From: Prorocentrum cordatum
Taxonomy: Eukaryota > Sar > Dinophyceae > Prorocentrales > Prorocentraceae
Direction of reading: 5' to 3'
DNA length: 64,000 nt
Assembly: GCA_963575745.1 (NCBI GenBank)
Contig: CAUYUJ010001375.1
Location: forward strand, 38,010-102,009
Each line of letters begins with the position of its first letter. Positions within the stretch are counted from its first letter, which is position 1. The notes under the pieces were generated by a model. That model made no database searches. It saw only the letters and a program-made list of their open reading frames with translations, and was not told the origin of the DNA. Shown here one piece after another: positions 19,707-28,526 of this stretch. A program made the translations under genes and the position numbers.

Positions 19707-22700
19707 CATACATACATACATACATACATACATACATACATACAATCATGCATGCATGCATGCGTGCATACATGCATGCATACATACATACATACATACA
19801 TACATACATACATGCACACATAAGTACATACACATATGCATGCATACATACATGCGTACGTGCATGTATACAACCATTTACACATACACGTATACATGCA
19901 TGCATCCATACATGCATTGATACATACGTCCATATATGAATGCATTGACGTCTATAGCTCTAATCGTATATAATTATATACATATAGTTAGTGGTCGCAG
20001 ATCTTGTTTGCGCAATTTCGGTGGACTCGACGAGCATTTGAATTCTCGGGTAAATCAATTCTGTAGTCGATCTCCTACTCGAAGGTTCGATGTTCGAAGT
20101 TTTCGGACGTGTTCGTCGGTTCGCGGCTGCACCTCGCTGGGAGGTGTCCAGGGGTGCCCAGATCGTCTCGAACGGCCGCCGGAGACACCAGATATGATCG
20201 AACGCCATAGTTTACCTGGTCAGGGTCGCCTTCGGTGGAAAATCATGGGAGCCTGGTATACCCTCTTAAGTCCGTCTTTAGCGTCGATTGCCGTCTGGCA
20301 GTCGATGAGACAGCGCCGATTTCGCGTCGAATCGCGCTGATTAGCGTCGATTTAGTGTCGGCTTAGCGTCGATTTAGCGTCGACTAGCGTCGACTCGCAG
20401 GAGCCGACAAGATGGTATGGGAGGCTCCCATGAGTTGCCACCGAAACCTGGTCAGGGTCGCCGACAGAGGGGACAGGCTCAGGGGGGGGGGAGGGAGGCG
20501 TCGGCCCCAGTCGCCCAGACATCGCCGACAAGGAGCTTTGTAAACGTGAGGCTTTGCTATCGGGGGCCTATCGTGAAGTCGGGCATGTCCCTGCACAGGA
20601 GGAGCAGCCAGGAATGGTAAAACGATGTCTGGTGACCGTGTTTCGACTATTGTTTGACTATGTTTGAGCATCGTTCGTATTTTTTGGTTTTCCAGAATCC
20701 GCCTGTAGGAGGATATGCCCGTTTTAAGCCTATCGCCGATCTATCGGCGATGCACCGCGGATGCCAGGTCGACACTTCCTTCCCTTGAGCTCGTCCCCCA
20801 GTGTTCGGCGGCCCGCCAACTGTGTGGTGACCTCATCGTGTGGTGAGTCAGTGGGGATTCGAGGTCACCGCACGGTTTTGAGACCTGGGTCGTTCTCCGG
20901 GGATGTCTCGGACGATTGGGGCCTCAAGGGTCCCAACACCGTGTGGTGACGGACCGTGCGGTGAAATCCTTTGGGGATTCGAGGTCACCGCACGGTCCGT
21001 ACGGCGTTGGGACCCCCAACCCTTCGTTGCTCCTCAGTGAGGACACCACAACCCACGTCCGCTCTGAGCCAGGACCCTCCACTCCCGACCTGGTGATCCA
21101 GGGTGTTCTGGCTGCGGGTGGGCTTCTGTTTTTGCGGGGGGTTCTTGGGGGCCATGAAACCACCTGCAACCCCAGCCAGGACCCCCTGGATCACCAGGTC
21201 GAGAGTGGGAGTTCCTGGCTGGGGGAAGGAGGAGGATCGAAAGCTGTATCTAAATATTGAGCGGGCGGCAACTAAAGTATAGATGGATATAGGGCGGCAA
21301 TGCTGACGTGCCTCCTCCTCCTCGTCCTCCTCCTCCTCCTCCTTCTCCTCCTCCTCCTCCCTATCCTCCTCCTCCTCCTCCTCCTCCTCTTCCTCCTTCT
21401 CCTCCTCCTCCTCCTCCTCCTCCTCCTCCTCCTCTCCTCCTCTTCCTCCTCCTCCTCCTCCTCCTCCTCCCTCCTCCTCCTCCTCCTCCCCCTTCCTCCC
21501 CCTCCTCCTCTTCCTCCTCCTCCTCGTCCTCCTCCTCGGGAGTGGGAGTCCTGTCTGGGGCCGGGGGTGGGCCGTGCCGTCCTCACCTCAGGACGTCCCC
21601 GCGGCGCTGGTGCGCGCCTTCTTGGACTTCCGCGGCCTCCTCGTTCTGCGCGGCCTCGGGGCGCTGCTCCCGGAGCAGCTGCTCGCCATCAGCCGCTTCT
21701 TCGGCCAGGCCAGGAGCGTTCCAGGAGGGGCCTCTCACCTTCGCTTTTGTTGACGACCGAACCACACACACACACGTACCCACAGGAGGGTCGGAGGAGG
21801 GAGGACTGGCTATGGGCATGGGTGCGGGCTGTGGGGCCCTGGGGGGGGCCCCCGTTCGAATGAGGGCCCCCATCCGACAACACGCACCCATAGCCCCCTC
21901 CGTCCCCCCCTATGGGTATGGGTGCGTGTTGTCAGTTCGTCATCTGCGGGATGTGGGAATTGAGGCCTCTGTCCCCGCGTGAGGTCCGCGGAAGGCGGCG
22001 GCAGTGGAATGAGGGCGGCTCGGCTGGCGGAAGGCCCGCGGAAGCTGGCGGAAGTAGAAGCATCGCCCTCCGATTGAGACGACCGCGGGGGGGGCGAAGG
22101 GGATGGGGGTCTTGTCGGTGGATGCCAAAGTGGGTTACATCTGCCCTTACCTTTCTTACAAGTGCGTTATACGTACCCTACGAGAGGTCCAGGGGGGTGG
22201 CGATCCAGGCTAAGAGGGCTCCGCCCACTGAGCGGAGTCATCTACCCTTCTAGACCGCGAAGGGCATTTGTAATCCATACTATTAGACTAGAGTGTGTCA
22301 GATGCCACCCACCTTCGCATCCATGTCTAATGGCCATTTCAGAAGAGATGACAACATGTGTTGATGCATGGTTTCTGGAGTGGCCAAGGTGGAGCCGCAG
22401 TTGGACGACAGCAAGAAGCAGTACGAGGTCTGTCCGGGCCTTCCAGTGATGCGCATCGGTAACACCAGGGACGCCGACGGAGTCCTGACCGCCCTCTTCT
22501 CGAACGCAGCAAGGCTGGCCCCGGGCGCTTCGCCGCAGTACTGCCCGGAGTCGAGGACCCCTGTGTGGCACACCGACAGCACGTACCGTGCCTCCCCGCC
22601 CATCGGCTCCGTGCTCTACTGCAGGCCTAGGGGCCTGCAGAAAGATCCTGCCTGCACACGCGCGTGGCGTTCCAGCATGGGCACCGCCCTGACTCGACGC

Positions 22701-25700
22701 AGCCTCGCCCCAGGCGCAAGTAGCACGACGGCGGTGCCACGGGCGGAGGGCGGCGGGAGGAGCAGCGGGGCACCAGGCAGGGCACGTCCGCCCCAGAGCG
22801 GGCACGCACCATCGGAGGCCAGCCTGGCGGCAGGTGCCCCGCGGAAGTCCCTCCTCCTCCTCCTCCTCCTCCTCCTCCTCCTCCTCCTCCTCCTCCTCCT
22901 CCTCCTCCTCCTCCCCCTCCTCCCCCTCCTCCCCCTCCTCCTCCCCCTCCTCCTCCCCCTCCCCCTCCTTGCCCCTCCTCCTTGCCTCTCCTCCTCGCCC
23001 TCCCTCTCCGTGGGCGCTCCCGCCGTGGGCCCGAGAGGGGGCTGTCCCCAGATTGCGGAGACATGGCCAAGACCTTCGGCCCAGCGTGTCGTTCCGGCGG
23101 TTCTGGCCCACGACGCTTCGGCGCGACACACCGTCCTCAGGAGGGAAAAAACACACACACACACACACACACACACTTAATCCTCGATTCCCAGGAAAAT
23201 ATTGGAAAATATGGGAATTGGGGGGGAAGACAAAAACCCAGAAAATATGGGAAAATATGGGGAGTATTTTCATTTGTGTGTATTTATTTGTGTGTCCTAA
23301 TTTCCCTTTACGTCCACGTGCCCCATTTCCAAGCGGTAGCGTCCCGAGCTCTTCCCCGCGGTCCGCTCAAGGCTTGTGGAGCGACGCGCCCTTAGCGGCC
23401 GCGACACGCTGAGCAAGATGTCCGCACCATAGCGAGGGTTCTTGTCGTACGGACCTATTGCAGCACCTCCCCCGTCCCCCACTCGTGGTCGTCGCCCTGC
23501 CCCCCCCCTGCCGCTCTTGCTGTCGTGGTCGTCGTCGCCGTCTCTCTCACTGTTTCACAGCACGGCCGATCTTCTTTCACGCTGTCTGCCCCTACGTATT
23601 TGCACGGCGTCTCTCTCTCTCTATCTATATGTGTGTTTACATACTTATACGTATACACAACTACAGCTGTATATATATATATATATATGTAGAAAAGTAT
23701 GGATCTCTCTATCTCTTTCCCTCCTTACCGATGCGCCGCCGTTGGTGCCTGGGCCCCTCCGTGCCTCCTGTCTGCCCTGGCTCACGAGTGACGGGCACGC
23801 CCGTGTCCATGTCTCTCGCGGAGTCTGGACTCCAAGGCGCGGCCCCGCGGATTGCGCCTTCGCATTGGCTCGCTCCGCGCGGGGCATCCACGAAAAGCCG
23901 TCGCAATTATCCTCAATTCGGGCGTGTCCTTCTACAGGGGGAACATTCAAGAATAGTATAACATTAGTCAGGGGACGATTTTCCTTATATTCTGTCTGAT
24001 TGTTGAATACGCTTTGACTAGTTGTTTTGTTCCGTCTGCAATCCGCCTACCTAAAATTATCCACGGGGTCGCGGCCGAGGGGTTCTCTCGGCGGCGAGCG
24101 AGGGTCAGGGGCGGCCTCACCGACCCATGGCAAACCATCCCCCTTCCGTGACGTCGCCCTCCGCCTCGCCTCCAGACGTGTGTGTGCGGCCGGAGGGCAG
24201 CCCGAAAGGCGAGCATGACGCCATAGAAGGGGATGGTCTGCCAGGGGTCGGGGTTAGACCGCGCCCGAGAGGGGGGAGAGTGAGTTCTGGAGAGGGCCTT
24301 CCCATAGGGCGGCGGGACTGCTCAGAGGCACTCGCGCCTGCCGAGAAGTGCTGTTCTCCATGCCTTCGGGGAAGGCGCAGAGAGCGTGCCAGACGGCCGG
24401 GGAGCCTCCGAGCCTTCAGAGAGGATCCGCCCCTCCTCGCTCCGCCCGGGCTCGCCGCCGCCCGTCGGCTGTACACGCGGGGGCGACCCTCTCGCCGGCG
24501 CGGCCTGCCGTGCGGGCGTGCAGGGGCCCCCGGACGGGCCGCATGCGCTGCGCGCCAGCAGCGGCTCGCGCGCACGGGCGGGGCCCGCCCGCCGCCCCCC
24601 GGAGGTCGCACGCCGGAGGCCGCTTGGCATCGCTCGGGCGGGTGCACTTTTCCTTCGGCGAGGACCCTCGAGGAGCATCCTTGATCATGTGGCGAAAAAG
24701 CCGCGCACGACCCCCCCCCCCAAAAAGCGCACAGGGAGTGGACGTCCGAGCGATGGCCAGGAGGCCCGGCCCTGCCCGCGGCCCCCTCCGGTTGCGGCGG
24801 CGGGCCCGGCGGGGAAGCGAGGAGAAGGAGGAGGAGGCTTCTCCCCCCAGACCCCCATCTCGCGCCGCGAGAAAAAAGTCACGGCCAGAGCTGTGTCCGT
24901 CCTTGCGGCCTCCGGAGGCGCCCCCACCGGGCCTCGGGGCCGTCCACAAAGCGACCCGGGATGAGGAACCAGTGCCCGGGGAGTGGGTCCAGCCTTGTGG
25001 GGGTCGACGTCGACGTCACGAAAAAACATGACGTCGGGGCTCGGGGTACGAAGGCTCGGAAGTCCCCCGCCTTCTCAGAAGTGATCCAAGCTTTCCCGGG
25101 AGACACAGAGTACCTCTCAGAATTCCCGAGGGCTTCTGAGAAGTCCCGCCGCCTTCCGAGAGGGCCTTCTCCTTCTCAGTTCCACCCCTCGCTCGCCGCA
25201 GGTTGTTCGGTAGCACATCATGGGAGCCGAGTATGCCCTCGACATTCCGTCTCTAGAGTACACTAGCGTCCATTAGAGCTTGACAATCGGTCTCTAGCGT
25301 CGATTCAGCGTCGGTTAGTGTCGCTTTAGCGTCGACTCGTGTCGAGCAGCGGCGGTTCGCAGGAGCCAACAAGATGATGGACGGGAGGCTCCCATGAGCT
25401 GCCGCAGGACTTGTTGCGTGCAAAGAGCACGGCTGGCCCGTGGGGATGGGAGTTCGCGTGTCCTCGTTGGGCGCGGAGGGCGTCCCTGCGCCCCCCCCCC
25501 CCTCCCCGTACAGTCGGGGCCCTGAAGAAGGAACCCTTTTCGTTGGGGAGGGGCTCCGTGTTCCTTGATTGTTTCGCAGCTGGCCTTGGATTTTCCTTAG
25601 GTTTTCGATCGGAAATCGAAGTTCAACTTATGGAAAATAGGGGCCTCGTTCCTTATTTAGGGTTCCTTTGGTCAACGCCACTCCCCGTAGAGGCGGGCGC

Positions 25701-27836
25701 CCCCGGAGGGCGCCGCCACCTGCTTCGCGGACGCACGCGGCGCGTACGAGGCGTTGGAGGAGTGCCAGCGGCAGGAGCTGGACGGGCTCGAGTGCATCCC
25801 GCGCAGGATGCGCCGATGCGCCACCACCGCTGCCGCAGCCTGGGGCCGTCAGGCCAGGGCCGTCCTGGGCCCTGACATGCTCAATGTGCCCTGAGTGTTT
25901 TTGTTGTTTTGTGTGTGTGTGTGTGTGTGGGTGTGTTGTGTTTGTTTCTGTGTGCATGGCTTGTTGTTGCCGTTGTTCACCGAGCGCGGTCCACTGCTCG
26001 CAAAGCGCCTACTCGCAAACGTCCAGACAGCACATGTTCGCCTCGATGATCCAGGCAACTTGCGAGCAGTCACTTTGCGAGCACTGGAACACGCCCTCCC
26101 AGTTGCCAGGTCTCCACGCACGCACACGCACACGCACACAGGCACACGCACACAGGCACACAGGCGCACACGCACTCACGCACACGCACGCACGCTCGCA
26201 CGCTCGCACGCTCGCACGCTCGCTCGCACGCATGCACGCACGCACACACGCACACACTCACACACGCACATGCACACGAACACGCACACGCACACGCACA
26301 CGCACACTCACATGCATACGCATACGCATTCGCACACTCACACGCACACGCACACGCACACGCGCACGCGCACGCGCGCGCACACACAAACACACACACA
26401 CACACACACGCACACGCACACGCACACGCACACGCACACACAAGTAATCGTCGATCCCGAGGAGAATATGGGAACATCTGGGAGGTTGGTGGGAAGTCGA
26501 AACTCCAGAAATTAAGGAGAATCTTAGGGAACCCTGGGATTTGTATATTTAATTGCGTGTCCCCGGGCCCCCTTCACGTTACAGTCTTCAGCTCTGCGCG
26601 GAACCAGTCAGTTTCAGCCCCAGCCTCGTCTACATAGCTAATGGGTCTTAAGATGAGCGCCGCACATAAGCAACGACCTGAAGCACGCAGAGCAGCGAGT
26701 TCTGGTTTGCGCTTTGCACCTGGTCGAGAGCCCCCAACGCTAAGAAACTCCCAGGGCGTTCTTCACGCGAGGCCAGGAGCTCCTGCGCACCGTCCTGGGG
26801 CCCACGTTGGCCCTGGCTGGGGACGATGACACTCTGGACGTGTGTTGGCACAGAGTGCGTGTTGCCCCGACCGCATCCACTGATGAGACGCAGCCCGTGC
26901 CACACCGCTTGCGTCGTCTTAAATGGCGCCGGTGGACTTGGCGTCAACCTGCGCCCGGAAGGGTCCTCTGCGGGCGTGGTGGTGGTGTGCGGATGCCTCC
27001 TGCGGGCGTCTGCTCCCTCGCGCACCACGACGCCAAGGTGCACTCGTACTCCCCCGACTACCCGCTGCCCACCGAGGAGCAGCGGCGCGCGAACCCGCCG
27101 AGGAGGGTGCCCGTGGTGCTGCGGCACCCCGTGACGGGGATGCGGGCGCTGTACGGCGTGAACTCCAGCACCTGCGCCGTCGTCCCCAGGGGGGAGGAGT
27201 CGGGGAAGGGAAAGAGGCGCGCGGCCGGAACTGATGGTAAGGATGCGCGGCAAGGGCAGAGGCCCCCTGGACGCCCACGTCGAGGCTTTTCGAGCGGGGC
27301 TCGCCATCGCGTGCGGTCAAGGACGGACCGAAGAGGCAAGGATGCCATGGTATCCTTGGGAAGGTCACCCGTCCTTACCATCGGTTCCGATTGTACACCG
27401 AAACTTTTCGGAGCTCCACGCGGAGTTCCTGCATCAGAGCTGGGGCCCCCCTGGCGACGCCTGCGGCGCCACCCCTGGGGCGCTCCGCGCGCCCTCGCGG
27501 GGGGGCGTCGGCGCCGATGCGAGAAGTCCGCGTGGACCTCGGGAAGCGTATGTTTGTGCTGCTCTTGCGCTGGCTCGTGAGGAAGTCCCGCAGGAGCGGC
27601 TGGACGAGCTGGAGCTGTCCCCCGCTGAAGACGAGAGCGTGCACAGGATCCTGCGCAGGGAGCTGCTGCCGTTCGCGACGTCGGAGCGATTCACCGTGGT
27701 CTGGCAGTGGGAGGCTGGCGATCTCGTTGTGTGGGACAACCGCTGCACCATGCACGCTGCTACTGGGTTCGACCACCACAGGCACGAGCGCGAGATGTGG
27801 CGCACCACCATCATAGACCGCGCGTGGCGAGTATGA
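18897..27836 (+). CDS. TauD/TfdA-type 2-oxoglutarate/Fe(II) dioxygenase, six exons
   Basis: The assembled protein has about 362-378 residues, depending on the last intron. The family couples decarboxylation of 2-oxoglutarate to hydroxylation of a small substrate, as taurine and 2,4-D dioxygenases do; the substrate here is unknown. Visible landmarks are an Ala/Arg-rich N-terminus (residues 1-40) like a mitochondrial or plastid transit peptide, then GLEISSLNGPFGAVV, FRGLLVLRGLG and WHTDSTYR, where His158 and Asp160 are iron ligands. VLRHPVTGMRALY follows, and then GDLVVWDNRCTMHAATGF with the distal His352. Arg368 in EREMWRTTI is the likely 2-oxoglutarate salt-bridge residue. Exons are 18897-19070, 21592-21708, 22389-22624, 25693-25852, 27038 to 27196 or 27236, and 27586 or 27594 to 27836. 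The first four introns have GC donors. No frameshift is needed, so the gene may be functional. Confidence 0.85.
19255..19890. repeat. Inverted (TATG)n/(CATA)n microsatellite in intron 1
   Basis: The left half is GTATGT/TGTATG repeats and the right half is CATACATA repeats, meeting near 19485-19515. The halves are complementary, so some 600 bp could fold as one imperfect hairpin. Met-Tyr-Val and Thr-Tyr-Ile-His frames are artefacts. Confidence 0.95.
20231..20445. mobile_element. TCATGGGAGCC TIR family, copy 1, with 17-bp direct repeats
   Basis: TTCGGTGGAAAATCATGGGA on the left is mirrored by the right end (TTCGGTGGCAACTCATGGGA on the other strand). The body is a field of AGCGTCGATT repeats. 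The element is flanked by a perfect 17-bp direct repeat ACCTGGTCAGGGTCGCC at 20214-20230 and 20446-20462. Other copies lie at 25201-25402 and 54360-54525. It sits inside intron 1 of the dioxygenase gene. Confidence 0.8.
20574..20728. mobile_element. MITE family B (8-bp TSD), copy 1
   Basis: TGAAGTCGGGCATGTCCCTG at the left and CCGCCTGTAGGAGGATATGC near the right are inverted versions of the family end. An exact 8-bp duplication GCCTATCG flanks it at 20566-20573 and 20729-20736. The length of 155 bp and lack of coding sequence fit a MITE. It lies in intron 1 of the dioxygenase gene. Confidence 0.88.
20820..21010. repeat. GGTGACC foldback repeat, copy 3
   Basis: GTGTGGTGAC motifs occur with ACGGACCGTGCGGTGA and its inverted partner TCACCGCACGGTCCGT at 20953-21001. 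It is related to 190-400 and 5890-6115. Confidence 0.6.
21060..21215. repeat. Inverted ACCTGGTGATCCAGGGTGTTC segment
   Basis: CGACCTGGTGATCCAGGG near 21088 and CCCTGGATCACCAGGTCG near 21183 are exact reverse complements about 95 bp apart, with further matching outside. This gives a stem-loop in intron 1 of the dioxygenase gene. No second copy was found. Confidence 0.65.
21309..21538. repeat. (TCC)n tract upstream of dioxygenase exon 2
   Basis: About 230 bp of CTC/TCC triplets ends 50 bp before the 3' splice site at 21591. It may extend the pyrimidine-rich context of the acceptor (inference). Confidence 0.9.
21592..21708 (+). CDS. Dioxygenase exon 2
   Basis: The acceptor CCTCACCTCAG is followed by GACGTCCCC. 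The exon encodes DVPAALVRAFLDFRGLLVLR and ends in ISRFFGQ at CAG|GCCAGG, a GC donor in phase 0. The FRGLLVLRGL and FFG motifs correspond to the family's gVLVFRgq and FG positions. Confidence 0.8.
22389..22624 (+). CDS. Dioxygenase exon 3 (iron-ligand HxD exon)
   Basis: It opens after GGCCAAG with VEPQLDDSKK, continues with VMRIGNTRDADG and ARLAPGASPQY, and holds the iron-binding WHTDSTYR at about 22566-22589. It then ends VLYCR at TGCAG|GCCTAG, a GC donor in phase 2. The order IGN, WHTD, SVLY is typical of the TauD/TfdA family. Confidence 0.88.
22850..22982. repeat. (TCC)n tract in intron 3
   Basis: A CTC triplet run of about 130 bp grades into CCCCTCCT repeats. It encodes no protein in the gene model. 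Confidence 0.9.
23150..23312. repeat. GGAAAATATGGG family, copy 1
   Basis: A (CA)n run is followed by TAATCCTCGATTCCCAGGAA, then AATATGGGAA repeated, then TATTTATTTGTGTGTCCTAA. The same sequence of blocks occurs at 26443, 38926, 53296 (partial), 55078 and 58110. The end with the dinucleotide run varies greatly in length. No inverted ends are seen, so a SINE-like or other element is possible. Confidence 0.75.
23913..24054. mobile_element. MITE family B, copy 2
   Basis: TCAATTCGGGCGTGTCCTTC starts the element and AATCCGCCTACCTAA ends it, the right inverted repeat being shortened by an internal deletion. An exact 8-bp duplication AATTATCC flanks it at 23905-23912 and 24055-24062. It lies in intron 3 of the dioxygenase gene. 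Confidence 0.88.
24260..24470. mobile_element. GAGAAGGCCTTCTC family, diverged copy in intron 3
   Basis: GAGTTCTGGAGAGGGCCTTC, GGCGGCGGGACTGCTCAGAG and CTTCGGGGAAGG match the family order, and GCTCGCCGCCGCCC closes it. Divergence is greater than in the 42-kb copies. Confidence 0.5.
24626..24758. mobile_element. GGCATCGCTCGGACG TIR family, copy 1
   Basis: GGCATCGCTCGGGCGGGTGC on the left and GGACGTCCGAGCGATGGCC on the right are inverted. TTCCTTCGGCGAGGACCCTC is the internal signature shared with 56661-56825 and 57087-57210. Length is 133 bp. Confidence 0.75.
24885..25050. repeat. CCCAGACCCC family, left-truncated copy
   Basis: GGGCCTCGGGGCCGTCCACA, GACCCGGGATGAGGAACCAG and ACGTCACGAAAAAACATGAC match the internal order of full copies. 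The outer left CCCAGACCCC is not seen. Confidence 0.6.
25040..25200. mobile_element. GAGAAGGCCTTCTC family, copy in intron 3
   Basis: GAAGGCTCGGAAGTCCCCCG through GAGAGGGCCTTCTCCTTCTC resembles the 10.3-kb and 42.4-kb copies and ends at the CTCGCTCGCCGC terminus. Confidence 0.65.
25201..25402. mobile_element. TCATGGGAGCC TIR family, copy 2
   Basis: TTCGGTAGCACATCATGGGA on the left pairs with GGGAGGCTCCCATGAGCTGC on the right. The body has the same AGCGTCGA field and CAGGAGCCAACAAGATG segment as copy 1. It abuts the preceding foldback copy. No target duplication is obvious. Confidence 0.7.
25693..25852 (+). CDS. Dioxygenase exon 4
   Basis: The acceptor CCCCGTAGAG is followed by G completing an Arg codon split across the intron. 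It encodes RAPPEGAATCFADARGAYEA and then LDGLECIPRR. The family equivalent is a PPeGG-TxFAD-AY-L block. It ends CGTCAG|GCCAGG, a GC donor in phase 0, identical over the donor to exon 2. The last about 15 codons (CATTAAAAWGRQ) are less certain. Confidence 0.78.
25908..25945. repeat. (GT)n microsatellite
   Basis: A short GT run lies in intron 4 of the dioxygenase gene. Confidence 0.8.
26113..26442. repeat. (CA/CG)n alternating tract in intron 4
   Basis: About 330 bp of CACG, CACA, GCTC and CGCG dinucleotides leads straight into a GGAAAATATGGG-family copy. It is potentially Z-forming. Thr-His and Ala-Arg frames are artefacts. Confidence 0.93.
26443..26578. repeat. GGAAAATATGGG family, copy 2
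   Basis: AATCGTCGATCCCGAGGAGA, ATATGGGAACATCTGGGAGG and TGTATATTTAATTGCGTGTC form a diverged copy. Its dinucleotide end has expanded to the 330-bp tract before it. Confidence 0.65.
27038..27236 (+). CDS. Dioxygenase exon 5
   Basis: It opens after GACGCCAAG with VHSYSPDYPLPTEEQRRANP, then VLRHPVTGMRALYGVNSST, the family's HPvTGrkaLY block. Two ends are plausible: G|GTAAGG at 27236 (canonical GT, phase 1, pairing with an acceptor at 27585) or GAG|GAGTCG at 27196 (GA donor, phase 0, pairing with 27593). The family profile slightly favours the shorter form, because the extra residues GKGKRRAAGTD are unusual. Confidence 0.8.
27391..27562. mobile_element. GGCGCC foldback family copy filling most of intron 5
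   Basis: GAGCTCCACGCGGAGTTCCT is mirrored by GAAGTCCGCGTGGACCTCGG, with core CTGGCGACGCCTGCGGCGCC. The arms extend to TTGTACACCG and TATGTTTGTGCTG. It occupies half of the last dioxygenase intron and its right end is within about 25-30 bp of the acceptor, which recalls introner-like elements. Confidence 0.75.
27586..27836 (+). CDS. Dioxygenase exon 6 (C-terminus)
   Basis: It encodes ERLDELELSPAEDESV, then FTVVWQWEAGDLVVWDNR, then CTMHAATGFDHH with the third iron ligand, and EREMWRTTIIDRAWRV before TGA at 27834-27836. The start is 27586 or 27594 depending on the intron chosen. WDNR..MHaatgf and an Arg about 16 residues later are diagnostic for the family. Confidence 0.88.
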
Positions 27837-28210
27837 TATCGTCCTTCTCCCACCCCGCGGGGGCCCAGGAGCGCTCAATACACACACACACACACACCGT
27901 GGCCAGGGCCCCACAAGAGAGTGTAATGCAGGTACTCGCGCGCGGGATGTTCTTCGATGCCATGGCCAGGATCCGTCTGACCGACTCTTGGCTTTCCCAG
28001 TCTCCAGCTGGGCCGCGAGATCCCCCTGCCTGAGGCTGGTCTGGGGCGCTGCAGCCCGCGTGGTGCCAGGACTGTCTGCAGCCTCCAGCCCTCGCGAGCG
28101 CCCTGCTGCCCCCATCGGCTCGCTGTGGGACGCGAGGTCGCGCGCGCGGGGGGCAGACTGGCGCCGATGGCCGAGGCGCGAGGAAGAAACACTGGCATCG
28201 AAAAAAAAGC
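27837..28210. other. Downstream of the dioxygenase gene, no gene recognised
   Basis: A (CA)n run at 27880-27897 and otherwise unremarkable GC-rich sequence. It probably includes the 3' untranslated region, but no polyadenylation signal can be named for this lineage. Confidence 0.4.
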
Positions 28211-28218
28211 AACGCCAC

Positions 28219-28350
28219 AAACATAAGCGTTTGGCGCTCCTCGCGGATTTCTTGGATCCGCGTTGCCCCCCCTGGCGCGCCCCGCGCGCCGGGGATGGGG
28301 GCCCAGCACAGATCCAAGAAAACCGCGCGGAGCGTCAAAAGTTTATGTTT
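28219..28350. mobile_element. GGCGCC foldback family, copy with long TIRs
   Basis: ACATAAGCGTTTGGCGCTCC and GGAGCGTCAAAAGTTTATGT are inverted ends. Inner GATTTCTTGGATCCGCG pairs with CAGATCCAAGAAAACCG. The 132-bp element ends directly at the TA that begins the next element. Confidence 0.8.
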
Positions 28351-28351
28351 A

Positions 28352-28526
28352 CAGTGGAGACAGTTTCAAGGAACACCTTGCTTCCCTCCAGGGTGTCTTG
28401 GGTTTCTTGGGTTTCGATGGTTTTTCTATTGGAAGCGTGGCGTTCCCTCACCAGAAATCAGTGGACGTCCTGGGGTCTCAGGGTTGGGTTTCTTGTGGAA
28501 GGTTTCTTGTGGACTGGCCTCCTCTG
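28352..28526. mobile_element. TA-flanked CAGTGG MITE (Tc1/mariner-like), copy 1
   Basis: It starts CAGTGGAGACAGTTTCAAGG after TA and ends GGCCTCCTCTG before TG (a mutated TA). Length is 175 bp, against 176 bp for the copies at 54182 and 55701. Shared internal landmarks are CCTCCAGGGTG, GGTTTCTTGGG and TGGGGTCTCAGGGTTGGGTT. Confidence 0.8.
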
